NCBI GenBank assembly: GCA_018417955.1
Contig: JACTVC010000020.1
Location: forward strand, 124,001-188,000
Direction: 5' to 3'
Origin: Laccaria trichodermophora
Taxonomy: Eukaryota > Basidiomycota > Agaricomycetes > Agaricales > Hydnangiaceae
Length of the DNA: 64,000 bases
The translations under genes were made by a program, and so were the position numbers. The notes under the pieces are model-generated. The model had not been told where the DNA came from. It did not search any database and saw nothing but the letters and a program-made list of their open reading frames with translations. This document shows positions 11,101 through 22,400 of the stretch, piece by piece. Positions within the stretch are counted from its first letter, which is position 1, and each line of letters begins with the position of its first letter.

Positions 11101-11590
11101 GTTTGATAGACAATTTTGTGACTTGGTGATTCTGCTTTGGCCGATATTCTCCAGAACGAAACACTGTTTTAATATCATCCTTCAATCAGTGCACTATAGC
11201 ATGTGACAAAGAACAAATCCATCCAGAAGCTACAGTTTTATTTTCACCCTCAGCTGGATGCTGTTGACGGGCATGTAGACTGAGCAATTCAGGATTTTCA
11301 GTCATTGTAAACAAGAGAAGAAGCACTGTGGCTAATGAGATAGTTGGACCAAATGTTTGTTCCACAAATGCACTGAATGCTTTAAATGGCAGATTGGGAA
11401 ATGGCTGGGTTTTTGGAGCTGCAGAGACCAAAGGTACAAAGGCAAGAATAACACACAGCCTTGTCAAGAATGAGAAAGCAGTTACAGGGAAAGTAAGGTA
11501 TATCAAAGCAGAGAACAAAGTGCATATAATGCTGAAACCAAGGGAGCCAAGAAATACTGCAAATCTGTAAAACAAAGGAAAACAGTTCAC
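8131..11590 (-). pseudogene. KDZ-transposon-associated CxC5/CxC6 cysteine-cluster protein, decayed and interrupted
   Basis: I recognise the protein family carried with Kyakuja-Dileera-Zisupton (KDZ) transposons of Agaricomycetes. In minus-strand order: an N-terminal segment from 11590; the CxC5 region with TRPRDIPLVTLIK and GKCMQCGATYYADHE; WVDRNFTHSVLSGMYNFHAS; then, across a 1.14-kb insertion (9452-10593), TRCHVWQAFVQESIRTIA, the CxC6 cluster RGGAFCEEHERQYGNKCCIC, FYCVETITAPCGVVIAWVKF, YICIDKAC and FIVDSYHYINHHTLDYLC. A 53-nt intron (8168-8220) separates FNTQ from ACEQLNSWLGGF. Four in-frame stops are visible: 11186-11188 (TGA), 10757-10759 (TGA), 8688-8690 (TAG) and 8439-8441 (TGA). Coding similarity ends near 8131, so the 3' end is missing as well. 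No KDZ transposase itself is present. Confidence 0.8.
9452..10593. mobile_element. 1,142-bp TIR element inserted in the KDZ-associated gene, TA target duplication
   Basis: The termini are TGAGTCCTT at 9452-9460 and AAGGACTCA at 10585-10593, flanked by TA at 9450-9451 and 10594-10595. It lies exactly between two halves of a recognisable protein family, which fixes its borders independently. It holds no long ORF. Inside is a sub-repeat of about 124 bp with the core ggctgtgttcaggg (near 9667, 9791 and 9914). A diverged, mostly inverted relative lies at 3470-4870. Confidence 0.75.
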
Positions 11591-11651
11591 AACTGAGCTA
11601 CAAGTACAAAAAACATGAGTAACTTTGAATAGAAAGAAAAGAGAAAAAAAT

Positions 11652-13080
11652 CTAATACTTCAATTTCCTGTGAGTCTTTGCCTTCACCTTTCCCTTTCCT
11701 TTTGATGAGTGATCTCGTTCTGGACTAGGAGTTGGACTATAATGTTTATCCAACGTGCCACCATTCTCCTGCCACTTCTTTATATCCTCCATTGTAAAAG
11801 ATGACTGATCACAAATACCCCAAAGACGCTCAGTATCAAGTGATGGACTTGCTCTGGTGGGCTATCCAACCAGTCTCTCATGTCAGCAAAGTCTGTTTCT
11901 TCATCTGCGATTGATCCAAAGGCTGGGATGTAGTTGCCATACCAGGTTGACCTTCCAATAAAGACTTCAATCACCAGCCATTCAGTAAAAGAAGGGATAT
12001 CAGATGGCCAATTGCCAGCTTCTACCATTTCTTTGGCCTGTGCAATAGCTGCAGTACATTCCAGATATCGTCCCCAGGCAAACCTCAGACCTGTAGCTGA
12101 ACAGTTTGTATAATTGGCATTGATATTAAGCTCTTCAATAAGACGCTGTCGCAATGCTGGAGATATTTTGTCCTTTCTGACAAGCCAGTGACCTGAAGAT
12201 GAACCTTGTTCAACAGCAGGAAGTGTGGAGGAAGAATGACCAGCAGATATACGAGAACTATGAGAGCCAGACACAGAGTGAGACCCAATGCTAGAACCAA
12301 GATGGCCTGCAAAGCCAGGCAAGGATAATGAGAGACTTGGATCAAATGTAGTCTAGAAACCAGACTCTTAATTAAAACAATTCAAAAAGAGTCCAGTAAA
12401 TAACTTACACCCAAAATGCGAATAAACTTTCTGTTCTGCTCATCATCCAACCACTCCACATAGTCTTCATCAGTCAGTTTGCGGTTCATGATTGATTCAT
12501 AGCGTCCTTGAATACTCCAGCCCTCTTCTTCATATTTGAAGAGTCGATAAGCAGATCCTATGTAAAGCAATTAATAAATATTCACTAAACAATTGCAAAC
12601 TTATGCCAAATAGGTGAATAGTCTCGAGAACCACAACTAATAACATCTTGAATAGTTTCGCACTTGCTGATATCATGAACATTGGCAATAAAGGAGGATT
12701 GGGTGATGTCAACATTGGGCAGATTAATGTTTGAGATATAAAAGTGGATCTTTCCCTTGATTGGCTTCTGGGCTAGTCCCTGTGTGAAAACATCCATCTC
12801 TTCCCAGACTTCATTGGCATCACCAATGTTAATGGCATTGCCCAGGGCCTTACCCTGAAAAACTCCACCAGTTGAACAGGATGAGCCATATGCAGGAATC
12901 CCCCCCTTTGGTGGACTAGCCATAACCATATCTGCATTTTAGAAAGTTCAATGCCATATCATAGAAGACAGATAGATAAATCATACCTTCACCATGGTGC
13001 ATGGATGCTGCTTGACTTTCATTGGCAGCAGAGTCTAAACGCTTCGTTGGCCACCCCCGCAAGATAGCACTAAGGTCTAA
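11652..13080 (-). pseudogene. Multi-exon gene of the KDZ/TE neighbourhood, frameshifted
   Basis: Exons join well at short introns. An exon with LRGWPTKRLDSAANESQAAS (near 13010-13070) joins MASPPKGGIPAYGSSCSTGG through DYSPIWHKF. That joins GSAYRLFKYEEEGWSIQGRY through NRKFIRILG, and then TFDPSLSLSLPGFAGHLGSS through WYGNYIPAF. The family is a hypothetical protein I have seen repeatedly near basidiomycete transposons; its function is unknown. Near 11855 the frame breaks after WLDSPPE. The expected continuation (ASPSLDTERLWGICDQSSFT through RKLKY, stop at 11652) is in another frame, so at least this copy carries a frameshift. The gene probably continues upstream into the low-complexity segment at 13150-14390. 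Confidence 0.5.
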
Positions 13081-13149
13081 ATGTTTTACTTAGCACCAAC
13101 ATAGCATAATGATACATGGTATATAGATATTAATAATAAAAATAAAGAT

Positions 13150-14390
13150 AAGCATAGCCTATCCAGCCTTCTCAACAATCAGGATGGGTGGTGGGTTACA
13201 TACCATCCCAATGTCAAGACAGGTTTTCACTGTCAGGAAAGGTGGTGGGGTATCCACCATCCTGACTGTGATGAGTGGGGATGAGACATGGTAAGTTGGA
13301 TGCACCTGTTGTGTTGGTGATGGTGTTAGCAGGCATGTCACGCTGACATGTGTTGGTGGGCACATCATGCTGACATGCAGTGGTGGTGTTGGTGGGCACA
13401 TCATGCTGACGTGTGGTGGTGGGATCATGCTGACGCGTGGTGTTGGTGCTTGTGTTTTGCTGATGCATGTCGGTGTTGGTGGTAGTGCTGGCATTGGCAC
13501 ATGGCGATCGGGTTTGCGACCTGCTCCTTGTTCACCTCAGCGTGGCCCTGCTGGTTGTCATGTTCATTGTCTTGTTTGTCATGCTGGGTGTCTTCTTTGT
13601 TGTCCTGGTCATCTTCATTTGGTTGTTCCTCGTTTTCTTTGTGTTTGTTCTGCTCGTCAGCTTTGGCATTGTGTACTTTCTCTTTGTCACTGTTTGTTTC
13701 ATCTTTCCCACCATGTGGATCAGCGGCTGGGCGGTGTCTGGTAGTGGTAGCAGGCTGAGCAGAGGCCGTGTCGTCAGGGGACGTGGGTTGGCCAGAGGTG
13801 GGATCGGTGCGTCAAAGGGAGCAGTGTGGGGGAGCGACACTGATGCCACTGGTGGATAGCACGCGCTCGACACTAGATATAAAATAATCAATTAAAATAG
13901 AAAAAAGGAGAGGGGATGGGATACGTACGGCATTTATTTTGACCTGGGCAGCGATTCGAGGGCAGCATCCTCTCAATTGTGGTCCTGGGCAGTTTTCCTG
14001 TGGTAGTTGTTAGTGGTGGCAAGTTGGGATGGAGATCGCACCCGATCAGTGGCAATCATCATCGACGATTGCCATCAATAACAGGGGTACGCACTTTTGA
14101 GTGGCTGCTCTCTGCCCCCAGCCTTGATTCCCCCCCTTTCCTCCCCTTCCTTTGGTCTTCATTGCTTGGTCCTTGTGATCGGCCCATTGGTCAGCAGCAG
14201 TCTCTTCCTGGTCATCGTCGTTGTCATTTGTGTGGTGCTGGCTTTGTTTGACAGGTTGCTCATCTGCGTTTGATGTTTGGCACTTCCGTGACGTGGCCTT
14301 CTTCACTTTCAGGGCCATACGTGGTGCTGTAGTTGATTGAACGAGGTGGTGGTGGGAGGAAGGTGGTGCTGTGAGTGGTTTGAACAATGT
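13150..14390 (-). other. Low-complexity, disordered coding-like region, possible N-terminal half of the upstream gene
   Basis: The minus strand encodes strings rich in Asp, Glu, Asn, Gln, His and Lys. Examples are NADEQPVKQSQHHTNDNDDD followed by EETAADQW near 14200-14280, and DEQNKHKENEEQPNEDDQDN near 13600-13680. Interposed intron-like segments are near 13870-13930 and 13980-14090. The end at 13310-13490 is a degenerate 30-35 bp repeat (gtggtgttggtgggcacatcatgctgac). Reading frames change between blocks, so an intact gene cannot be asserted; it may be the disordered N-terminus of the gene ending at 11652. Confidence 0.35.
13310..13490. repeat. GT-rich minisatellite
   Basis: Roughly five imperfect copies of a 25-40 bp unit around ggtgttggtgggcacatcatgctgacatg. 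It keeps several overlapping frames open on both strands, which explains the spurious ORFs here. Confidence 0.65.
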
Positions 14391-14510
14391 GTGGAGGTGG
14401 TGGGAGTCAGAAAGACAAGTGTGTGAATGCTAAACAAACACATTTGATCAGCGTGCAGAACGTGCTGAGAATGGGAGTATATTATGCATATAATTTCTAC
14501 ACATACTATA

Positions 14511-14605
14511 GCCTTTGTGGTCCAGCTGGTTGAGCATTCATAAGTATTATTGTGACCATGCTCATGAGGTTGAGTGTTCAATTCTTGCTATTGTGCTTTT
14601 TTTTC
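14511..14605 (+). repeat. tRNA-like SINE candidate with pol III A and B boxes
   Basis: The sequence gtggtccagctggttgagca (14517-14536) fits an A box. About 35 bp further, gttgagtgttcaattct (14570-14586) resembles a B box. A run of eight T follows at about 14597, as at a pol III terminator. The acceptor and anticodon stems do not fold convincingly, so it is not called as a tRNA gene. A tRNA-derived SINE or a tRNA pseudogene are the alternatives. Confidence 0.4.
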
Positions 14606-14639
14606 TTATTATATAATAAGTTAAATAACAACAACTGTG

Positions 14640-14885
14640 ATGCAATTCATGTCCAGCTGGACTCCATGTGGAGTCAGGCTGGTTAATTTATGAATCAACA
14701 GTTGTTCTGAGGTGGAGTCCACCCTGTCCAGATGGGTCCACCTGGAGAGCAGCTGGACTCCAGGTGGACTCCAGGGGTATTCTAGACTAATATTTGGCTG
14801 GTTACCACTAAAGAAAAAAGTGTGGATGGACTCCAGAAATCCATCTGGAGTCTGCTGGAGTCCATCTGGAGTCCAACCGGAATAT
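14640..14885. repeat. Cluster of TGGA(C/G)TCCA near-palindromes
   Basis: About seven copies of the near-palindrome TGGACTCCA or TGGAGTCCA lie in 245 bp, together with related cctggag and gtccagctgg words. ORFs on both strands (14621-14935 minus, 14712-14918 plus) are products of this repeat, not genes. Confidence 0.7.
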
Positions 14886-14899
14886 GTGGAGGAGTGTAA

Positions 14900-15735
14900 A
14901 GTCCTCATTACATGGTAAACAGTGTAGTCATGCACAATAATAAGCGTGTCTCACTTGAACACCCATCTACATTGGTGCTCTGCACTATCGTTTCCTAACA
15001 GGTATAGCTGGTTGTTTTTGCACATTGAGCTTTCCAGATGCTCAGGTCTTGCTCTTCTTTTCAGATCTTACCATTCCCATTATTATTTAAGATCTGATTT
15101 GAGTGGGCTGGCCAAGCCCTAGGCTCCCTCTCCTCCCTGCATTCCATAAGACACTAGAGTTCTCTCATTTTGAACTCCAACAACTTTTTGTCTGACTTAG
15201 CTTAGTTAACCAAATAACCAAATCACCTCAATGATCTCAGATGCAACCTGGGCAAATGTACCCATCCTGGCAGAATGGAAAAGAGAATCACAACAAATAA
15301 TAGCTGCAATGACCTGTCAAAGACAACCTTACACAACAATCAAAACTCATTGACCCCCACAGTGATATTGAGTCAAACACTTGAGACAGGGCCCTATAAA
15401 TAATCAGGACAAATGTACTGCCTTATTTGTGGCCACTTGTAAAATAATGAAGCAAATATGCATCCCAAACACATTAATTCTTAAAATTACAAGATGAAGA
15501 ACAATAAGAACATCAACCACAATCAATTTGCACATTCAAAGAATTTCTTTAAGAAATAGTCTTGGTAGCCATGGCAACACTACTCAGCTGAAGGATATGT
15601 TAAAGAATAAAACAACACATTTTGGCAGTCAATATGGCTGATGTTTTTGTTCATCAGTTTGAAAATTTGTTAATCAATGTTTTTGAGATGCACAACAGCT
15701 TTATTATTCCACATGTGTCAACAAATATGGAAGTA
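14900..15735. other. AT-rich intergenic stretch
   Basis: No ORF above background and no recognisable RNA gene. It contains A/T-rich runs only and separates the repeat nest from the TIR element at 15736. Confidence 0.5.
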
Positions 15736-16333
15736 CTATGTTTGTTCAGGTGTTTGAAACTTTTTCACTGCTGGGCAATTTCTGCCTCACCACTTCATTG
15801 AATTCTTTAAATTTTTAACAAGCCAATAATCATTTTTCTCTTCTATATGAATATCTACTTTTTTTAAATATAAATGTGTTGTGTTTGCTGTTGGTGTTCT
15901 GGTGCTCAGGGTTCAGATATATCAGGAGATTGAAACTCGTGTCACACTAGGTAACAGCAAATTTGACTGTTGTTTTTCGAGCTGTTTCACAGCAGAATTT
16001 GGTCTTTTGCCCTTCCTGAAATGACAACTTCACCTTGCTATCTATTTTATATATATTTGAACTTAAGTATGCCATTTAAATGCATTTGGAAAGTTTTAGA
16101 ATAAACAGTCAAGCCAATCTGGAGGGATCTGAGAGAACATTTCCTTACTTTTGTTTGTCTGGTGTAATGAAAACCACAAATCCATGTCCCCAGACCACAA
16201 ATCTTTGACTCTTGTTCTAAAATGCTGAGACAATAAATTTAATACATAAATACACCTTCTGTCAAAATTCCAAGGCCCCAAGGCAAATGGAAGGTAAGAT
16301 AATCCACAGTTTCAAACACCTGAACAAACATAG
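15736..16333. mobile_element. 598-bp TIR element with 26-bp inverted repeats and TA duplication
   Basis: The left end, ctatgtttgttcaggtgttt followed by gaaact (15736-15761), is perfectly repeated in inverse orientation at 16308-16333. TA flanks both ends (15734-15735, 16334-16335). The interior is AT-rich without a transposase; the 16096-16281 minus ORF is unrecognised. It ends about 230 bp beyond the stop codon of the acyl-CoA dehydrogenase gene. Confidence 0.85.
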
Positions 16334-16560
16334 TAAGTACCTTTGCCTAGATCAAACATTGGACCCTGTCCAAGCAAAAGATGTTATGAGTCTTATTGAA
16401 GTATAAATTATATACACTTGCAGCAACTTTGTAGCATTGGGATATCAGCAGGTTCTTCTCCATACAAAGATACTAAGTGGGGCCCTGTTGCTATATACCT
16501 ATGTACTTTGAACACTGTAAGCATCCGTGAGTTGCATGATCATGCTTTGCAAGATTGTTT

Positions 16561-18223
16561 TTATGAGTGTTCCTTCTGAATGAACTTGGAAATCGTTTGG
16601 AGTTGAATGTTTGACGTCCCTTCGTATATCGCTCCCTGGTCTGAGTGTCAGACATCCGACACCTGGAATAAAAAAATGAACTGCATGTACAATCTTGGAA
16701 TCCCGCCAGTATTTCTCAATTCCTGTTTCCCTTGTGAACCCAACACCCCCTGCCCATTCAATGGCCTGCCCAGAGACCCGTTGGGCAACCACGCTACTCC
16801 AGTACTTGGCCATCGCAGCCTCCTTGGTAAATGTTTTACCTTCCTCCTTTCGTCGGGCAGCATTGTAAGTCATGAGACGGGCAGACTCAATCTCGATGGC
16901 AGCTTGTGCTATCTGGAATGCCATGCCTTGGAACGTCCCAATAGGTTGCCCGAATTGTTGGCGTTGATAGGTGTAGGGGACAGCTTTCTCAAAGGCACCT
17001 TGGGCAAGCCCCAGCATTTGTGCAGCGATTCCGATCCGACCTATCAATAACATGAGAATGGCATTTCAGTCACGAAATAGAATAAATTACCTTCATTGAG
17101 AATTTCGATGGCAATCTAAAGGTGGGCTTTAGTGATTGGTTTCAATATATATCTGATGGACACGTCACTTTGTATCCCCTACCCTCCCCACCAATAACAT
17201 TTTCTGCTGGGATCTTGAGGTCATCAAAGTTGAGTGTGCACGTTGAGGAAGCGCGGATGCCGAGCTTCTGTTCCTTTTTAGCTATTTGGATTCCCATGTC
17301 CTTCGTGGCAAGAAAACAGGTGATGCCCTTATAGCCTTTGGTCGTGTCAATCTAAATATCGAGGTTCGAGCGGAAGGCTTAATTGTTCAGACAAAAACTC
17401 ACGTTGGCGAAGATAAGAAAAATTTCAGCCTCGTAAGAGTTTGTGATCCACATCTTGGAGCCGTTGATGATCCAGTTATCACCATCCTTTTTGGCGCGTG
17501 TTTGGAGGGCAAACGCGTCTGAACCCGAGGCAGGCTCCGAGAGACAGAATGAGCCCAACTGTTATAGAAAATGTTGGACATGTGAATGTTCGCACTCGGA
17601 AAAAATACCTTTGATTGAGCCAGTTGGGGCAGCCATTTGTCTTGCTGCTCTTTGGAACTATACTTGCGGAGAACAGTGTTCACGAGCGTGTTGTGCACGT
17701 CACACAGGACAGAGACCGATGGGTCAACCTTGGCGAGTTCCTCGATGGCAATGATGGCGGAGGTAAAAGAAGACTCTGCGCCTCCGTATTCAGCACTCGT
17801 CTCAATGCCCATAAGCTGCCGAGGCAACTGGTCAACATAGCCTCGAATAAAGCTCGGGATTTCTCACGCCCTGTTCATAGAGGCCATTGATAATCAAAGG
17901 GTCCATTTGTTCGTTCTCATCCATCTCTCGGACCTTGGGCCCAATAACTTCCCTTGCGAAACGCTTGACTGGAACACAAGCATTAAGTTCGAGAGCTGAG
18001 GTGGAGGTTGCACGGAAAAGGAAATACCAGCGTCACGCAGCATGTTTTCCTCATCTGTGAATGTGTCGAGAGATGAAGGTCGAAGGTCGGTACGGAAGGA
18101 TTTCGACGAGGTGAATGACCTAGAGGTTGAAGATCAAAATATAGATTGACATGCAGTAGCAAACAAAGACCTTGTAAAAAGCACTGAGCGAGGCTTTGTT
18201 GAGCGGACGGCGGCCTTGAACAT
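16561..18223 (-). CDS. Acyl-CoA dehydrogenase, short/branched-chain type, mitochondrial
   Basis: FAD-dependent alpha,beta-dehydrogenation of acyl-CoA in mitochondria; the closest recognisable type is the short/branched-chain enzyme (ACADSB) of isoleucine/valine breakdown. Nine exons (18171-18223, 18028-18119, 17868-17968, 17609-17815, 17403-17558, 17169-17351, 17091-17115, 16691-17040, 16561-16635) join in frame to 413 residues. The N-terminus is a basic, Ser-rich mitochondrial presequence ([17 protein letters not shown]). Family motifs follow: [74 protein letters not shown], and [13 protein letters not shown], whose Glu matches the catalytic base. It starts 103 bp from the divergent Big1-like gene. 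Confidence 0.92.
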
Positions 18224-18326
18224 GGTAGTAGTAAAGAGGTAGGAGTACTTTACATTGCGCTTGAATATGTTATAAGCGGGTTCCGGGAGAACGACGTCAT
18301 GTGATTCTGTTCTTTTACCCGTCACC
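18224..18326. promoter_or_regulatory. Shared divergent promoter region, acyl-CoA dehydrogenase / Big1-like
   Basis: Only 102 bases separate the two start codons, so both promoters and 5' leaders must fit or overlap here. No TATA box is obvious. Confidence 0.5.
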
Positions 18327-19266
18327 ATGCACCTGCTCGCCCTTCTGGCCCTCTCATCACTGCCATTCGTATACTCCTACTTAAATTCAATTCCTGTTGT
18401 AGCCTGGTCCAGGTATTTATCTTTTTAGCGTCTCTCTTCGTTCCACTTTAACCGCCCAATTCAAGTTCGGACGTACTCAGCGGCCCCACAACCTTGGATA
18501 CAATCCTTACGAATCGTATCTGTGATCACGACGCAATAGTTTTCGTACAACAACCTGGAGTTTGTATTGAAAACCATGCTATCCGTTTTATCCTGACCCA
18601 AGCTCTCAGCTACATGCCTCTGACCTCCGTACCCTGTCTCCACATACCCACCTTGCCCGCAGTCTCTCCTCAGCTCACTCGTCGAAACAGTTCCCATACG
18701 TTCAACAGTTTGACGCGTCTTCCCTAGCTGAATTAATCTCGAGCGATTGCCAATCTCGCCTCCTCCGATACGCCCCTGGAGACCCAAGGATTGTGCTGGA
18801 GCATGACATAAAGCACGTCGTGTCACTCGAAATGCCCCAATTGCTCGATTCAGGCAAGTCCAGGAAAGAAGCCATGACGAAACATGGTATGATTGCCTGC
18901 CTTAACCTTCCTTGAAATAGTAATCCAAAAAATCCACTAGAATCAATCCTTGGCCATGAGCTTTCAGCTCTTGCATCCGTTTTTCCCAGTCATCTCATCA
19001 TTTACGCCGGCGCTTCACTCCCGGCGCACTCAAGACGCCAACTGAACGAGAACGCGCACGCTGCTGCGAATACCACTCTTCCAGCGGGGGGGATTCTCAA
19101 ACGATACCAACTCTTGACCCCGGGAGTCATCACTGTCCTCCTTGTGACCTTCTTCCTCCTCACTCCCCTCGTGATGTTTGGCATCAACGCATTGGCAAGC
19201 ATCCAGAATCCACTGCGGGTTGATGCTCCCAAAAGCTTCAATGCACAGGACAAGAAGAATCAATAG
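18327..19266 (+). CDS. Big1/Voa1-like ER membrane protein (V-ATPase S1-type)
   Basis: Four exons (18327-18412, 18466-18559, 18610-18886, 18941-19266) encode 260 residues. A signal peptide (MHLLALLALSSLPFVYSY) is followed by NSIPVVAWSS, and then by CDHDAIVFVQQPGLHASDLR. The C-terminus has one membrane span (VITVLLVTFFLLTPLVMFGI) and the tail ALASIQNPLRVDAPKSFN followed by a Lys-rich end. This order of a luminal domain with the VAWSS and QPGLHASDL motifs and one TM near the C-terminus matches fungal Big1 (beta-1,6-glucan synthesis, ER) and the related V-ATPase accessory protein Voa1/S1. Which of the two roles applies cannot be told from sequence. Confidence 0.75.
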
Positions 19267-19445
19267 ATGGACACAGCGTAACTTAATAGCATTCTTTGTA
19301 CTTGAGAATATACAACACAAATTTGCCGAATTAATTACAATACGACGATAGCGATAGCGAGATTGGGGGAATAATGTACAAAGGTATAATGTTTTGGACG
19401 TACAAGATCTAGAGAACCAGCAATGAGCAAGAACGAAAAGAAATG

Positions 19446-22400
19446 TCAGGAATCAACGACGCTGTCTAGTCTGTCCCAATCCCGATCCAAAGATATGCGC
19501 ATCGCATCCACGGCCGCCAGGTGGAATGGTAAAGGCGGATTGGCGTCTAAATTCCATCTTATTTTCGACAGAACAGCAAGGTCATGAAAGTTTCGTGTGA
19601 TAGCAACGTGTAGCTTGGATTCGTCGGGCAGGGAGACTGAGGAGGAGTGCGGGGATTGAAGCGTATGAAGTAGATATATGTGGAGCATGCTGACAGACGT
19701 TTGTGATGGTGTATTGGGAATGCGAATGAGAGTTGATGTAGAGCGTGGAATAAATGCTAACCGATGAGGTTCTTGGTCTGTCCGTAGAGTGGCTACGCAA
19801 TCGGAATTGAAATTATGGTATTGTGATGTCGGTATTGAGTTGACGAAAAGCGGAGATGCAGCTGGGGAGGTGGGATTTGCTGGGGAAGGAGGTTCAGGGA
19901 CGAAGGACAATGAGACCCCGAGATTCTTGTACGAGGCAGCAAGCGACATCGGCATTTGACTCGTCGGGAAGATAGCATACGTCGTTGCGGAAACATCAGT
20001 CAATATGACCTGGTGCTTGGCGGAGGAAGATGGGCGGTGCTGGGCTGTCCGACGTGATGGGGAGGAAGGATTGACCCGAGAGGTAACAAATGACCAAGGT
20101 GCATCTGGTTCCACGGATATGATGGAGGCATGCAGAGGAGGTATTGACAGCTCCAAAGCAGTGGTTAAATGCTCGGTCCAAGCTAGCGGTCAAAATCAGT
20201 GAAAGAAGTGTCAAAAATAAGCGAACCCTTACCATGCATTTCACTTTCCTTCATTGTCCCAAGCTTTGATATCACTAGCCTCCACTCTGTGTCTGCCCTT
20301 CTGGCAAACTGCATGAAAAAGTCCCAAACTTTCCTAACCATGTAGACTTCATCGGAAATCTCTGTTTCACCCTCCTGCTCGCTGGGAGACTGTGTGAGCC
20401 ACACATTCAAGTCGTATGCCTCACCCCTTTCATCGGTGCATGCCGCCAGAATCCACTTTCCACAAGCGGTGACATGGTATGCGACGTGGAGCATGGTGTA
20501 ACGATCTACAACGTCCAACGAGGCATTCGCCGAACGTACAAATGTCACTTTGCTGTAGAGTGGCCTTGCAAGTGTAAAGGTCGGTTCCTGAAAATAGCGT
20601 CGAGTGTATGGCCCTTCCCCATGAATTGACCTTGACATGAGGCGATCGATTGGAATGGAAACGCGATTGTATATGGAGGAACACAGAGCGTCCATGTGAA
20701 ACTCAGTCGTGCATGATCTCTCCATGCCTCCTAATACATACTGCTCAGGAATGAACTGGAATATTACGTTCTTGTCTGAACAATTTTCCAGTGTTTTTTT
20801 AGACGCAGACAGAACTTGTCGAAGGGTGGGAGACGCCAATGTCATGATGGTCGCAGGAAGTACAATGAAAACCACAACGGGCCTTTCAGATAAATCAAGA
20901 TTCCCGATGAAGGATGCTATGTCAAAAGTCAGATAGGGTGATGATTGAATGAGATGATGGCTGATTCACCAAGGCTCTTGCGAAAGGTTGAATCGTACCG
21001 CAAGGTCACAAGACCATTGACGAAGCAGTCAGGACCTGGGTTCAACGTACCAAAATGTTTCCCCTGTAAAGAGCATCAGGCGGTCGTTAACTTCGTGAGG
21101 GACGAAAGGAAACGCACCCGATAAGCAGCCACGGTCCTTTCCAACCAACTTTCTACCTGTCTTTCACGCTGCTCTCCACCATCTTCAAAAAGAACATATC
21201 CCAAGATGTCTTTTGGCCCCCCTTTCGGACCAAGGCCAAGTTTTTCCCAGAAGTGGAGGGCAGGGGGCAGAATATGAATCACCGCTTCGCCTTTCCCAAC
21301 GGTGATCATAGGAGCCTCGAGTGGTTGGAAAGTATGGGGACGGGCACTGGATATCTCTGATTCCACAATTAGTTGGTGACTTCAGGGCATAACTCGATAA
21401 TGACGGAAACTGACCAAGACCAAAGAGAGAGGCCACATCAATGAGCCCTTCGAGATTGGGAGCATCTTCGAGAAGTTCAGCAACTGCTCTGACGTCTGCC
21501 GCCCACACATCCGACGCATCTTTCGGTCCTGTATTGGCGCGCCAAGCCTCTGCCCAAAGTGGATTTTCCACAACCTCCACAGCTATTGCAAATGCTGCAG
21601 CCTCCAACGACTTTGATTTTTCCGAAGCTGCGCCCATAGTGGCTGCTGGGGAAACAGGCGTTGGTACCGACGGCAAAGGTGCTGATGCTGTAAGATTCGT
21701 AGGCGCCACAGCTGCACCGGGAGGGCGGAGGGGCACACTGAGGGGAAGTAACTCTGAATGATGGAACTGAGTATGAAGCAAACTTGGCCCGAGTGGAAGA
21801 TAGGCAGGTGGAGGTGTTACAGGTCTTGACATGAGAGGGCTTTCATTGTCACCAACGTCCTCGTCCTCAGACTCTAACTCCGATTGATCGTCCACCTCCT
21901 CTTCATCGTTTGGTAGCTCCCAATCTTCATGGGATCGAATCCACGGGGACAACTTCCCGCTACGCCTTTCGGTATGACCAAAAGGGGTTTTGCGCTTGAC
22001 ACCAATGAGTTTACGGACGACACCAATGCGGGGGTCCGTCACAGCATCGTAACGCAGCCTCCAGCCATTGGATCCGTTTGGAGATGACGGTAGGTAATTA
22101 AACAAGAATTCCGCGCGATCATCTTCATTAGAAGTCGAGAGCGAAAATTTGCCCTGAGCGTACTTATGATCAGCAGCTCTGTGGTGTTGTGCGAAGGGAA
22201 TAGGTTCAAAAGGGCTCGAATACTCGGTGCTTGTCGTTGGTCGACGGATGACTGGGTCAAACTCTAAAACTACATTTGGAGTTGGTGGGGCAGAATGACT
22301 CTCTGGTGTCTGTGCAGAAGAAGATGGAAGGAGTTCCGGCAGTTTAAAATCAGGGTGGTCATGTCGTCGGTGTGTCGATTCTTCTATGGATACGCCAGGA

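Noticed and set aside
8688..11188. In-frame stops in the KDZ-associated gene as evidence of recoding
   Set aside because: Stops are of two types, the gene is also interrupted by an insertion and truncated at 3', and nearby host genes use a standard code; decay is simpler.
13500..13890. Plus-strand ORFs rich in Leu/Val/Phe resembling membrane proteins
   Set aside because: They are the complement of a Lys/Glu/Asn-rich low-complexity strand; three overlapping frames are open at once.
14621..14935. Overlapping ORFs on both strands with DSRWTPGG-like peptides
   Set aside because: They are by-products of the TGGA(C/G)TCCA repeat cluster, not genes.
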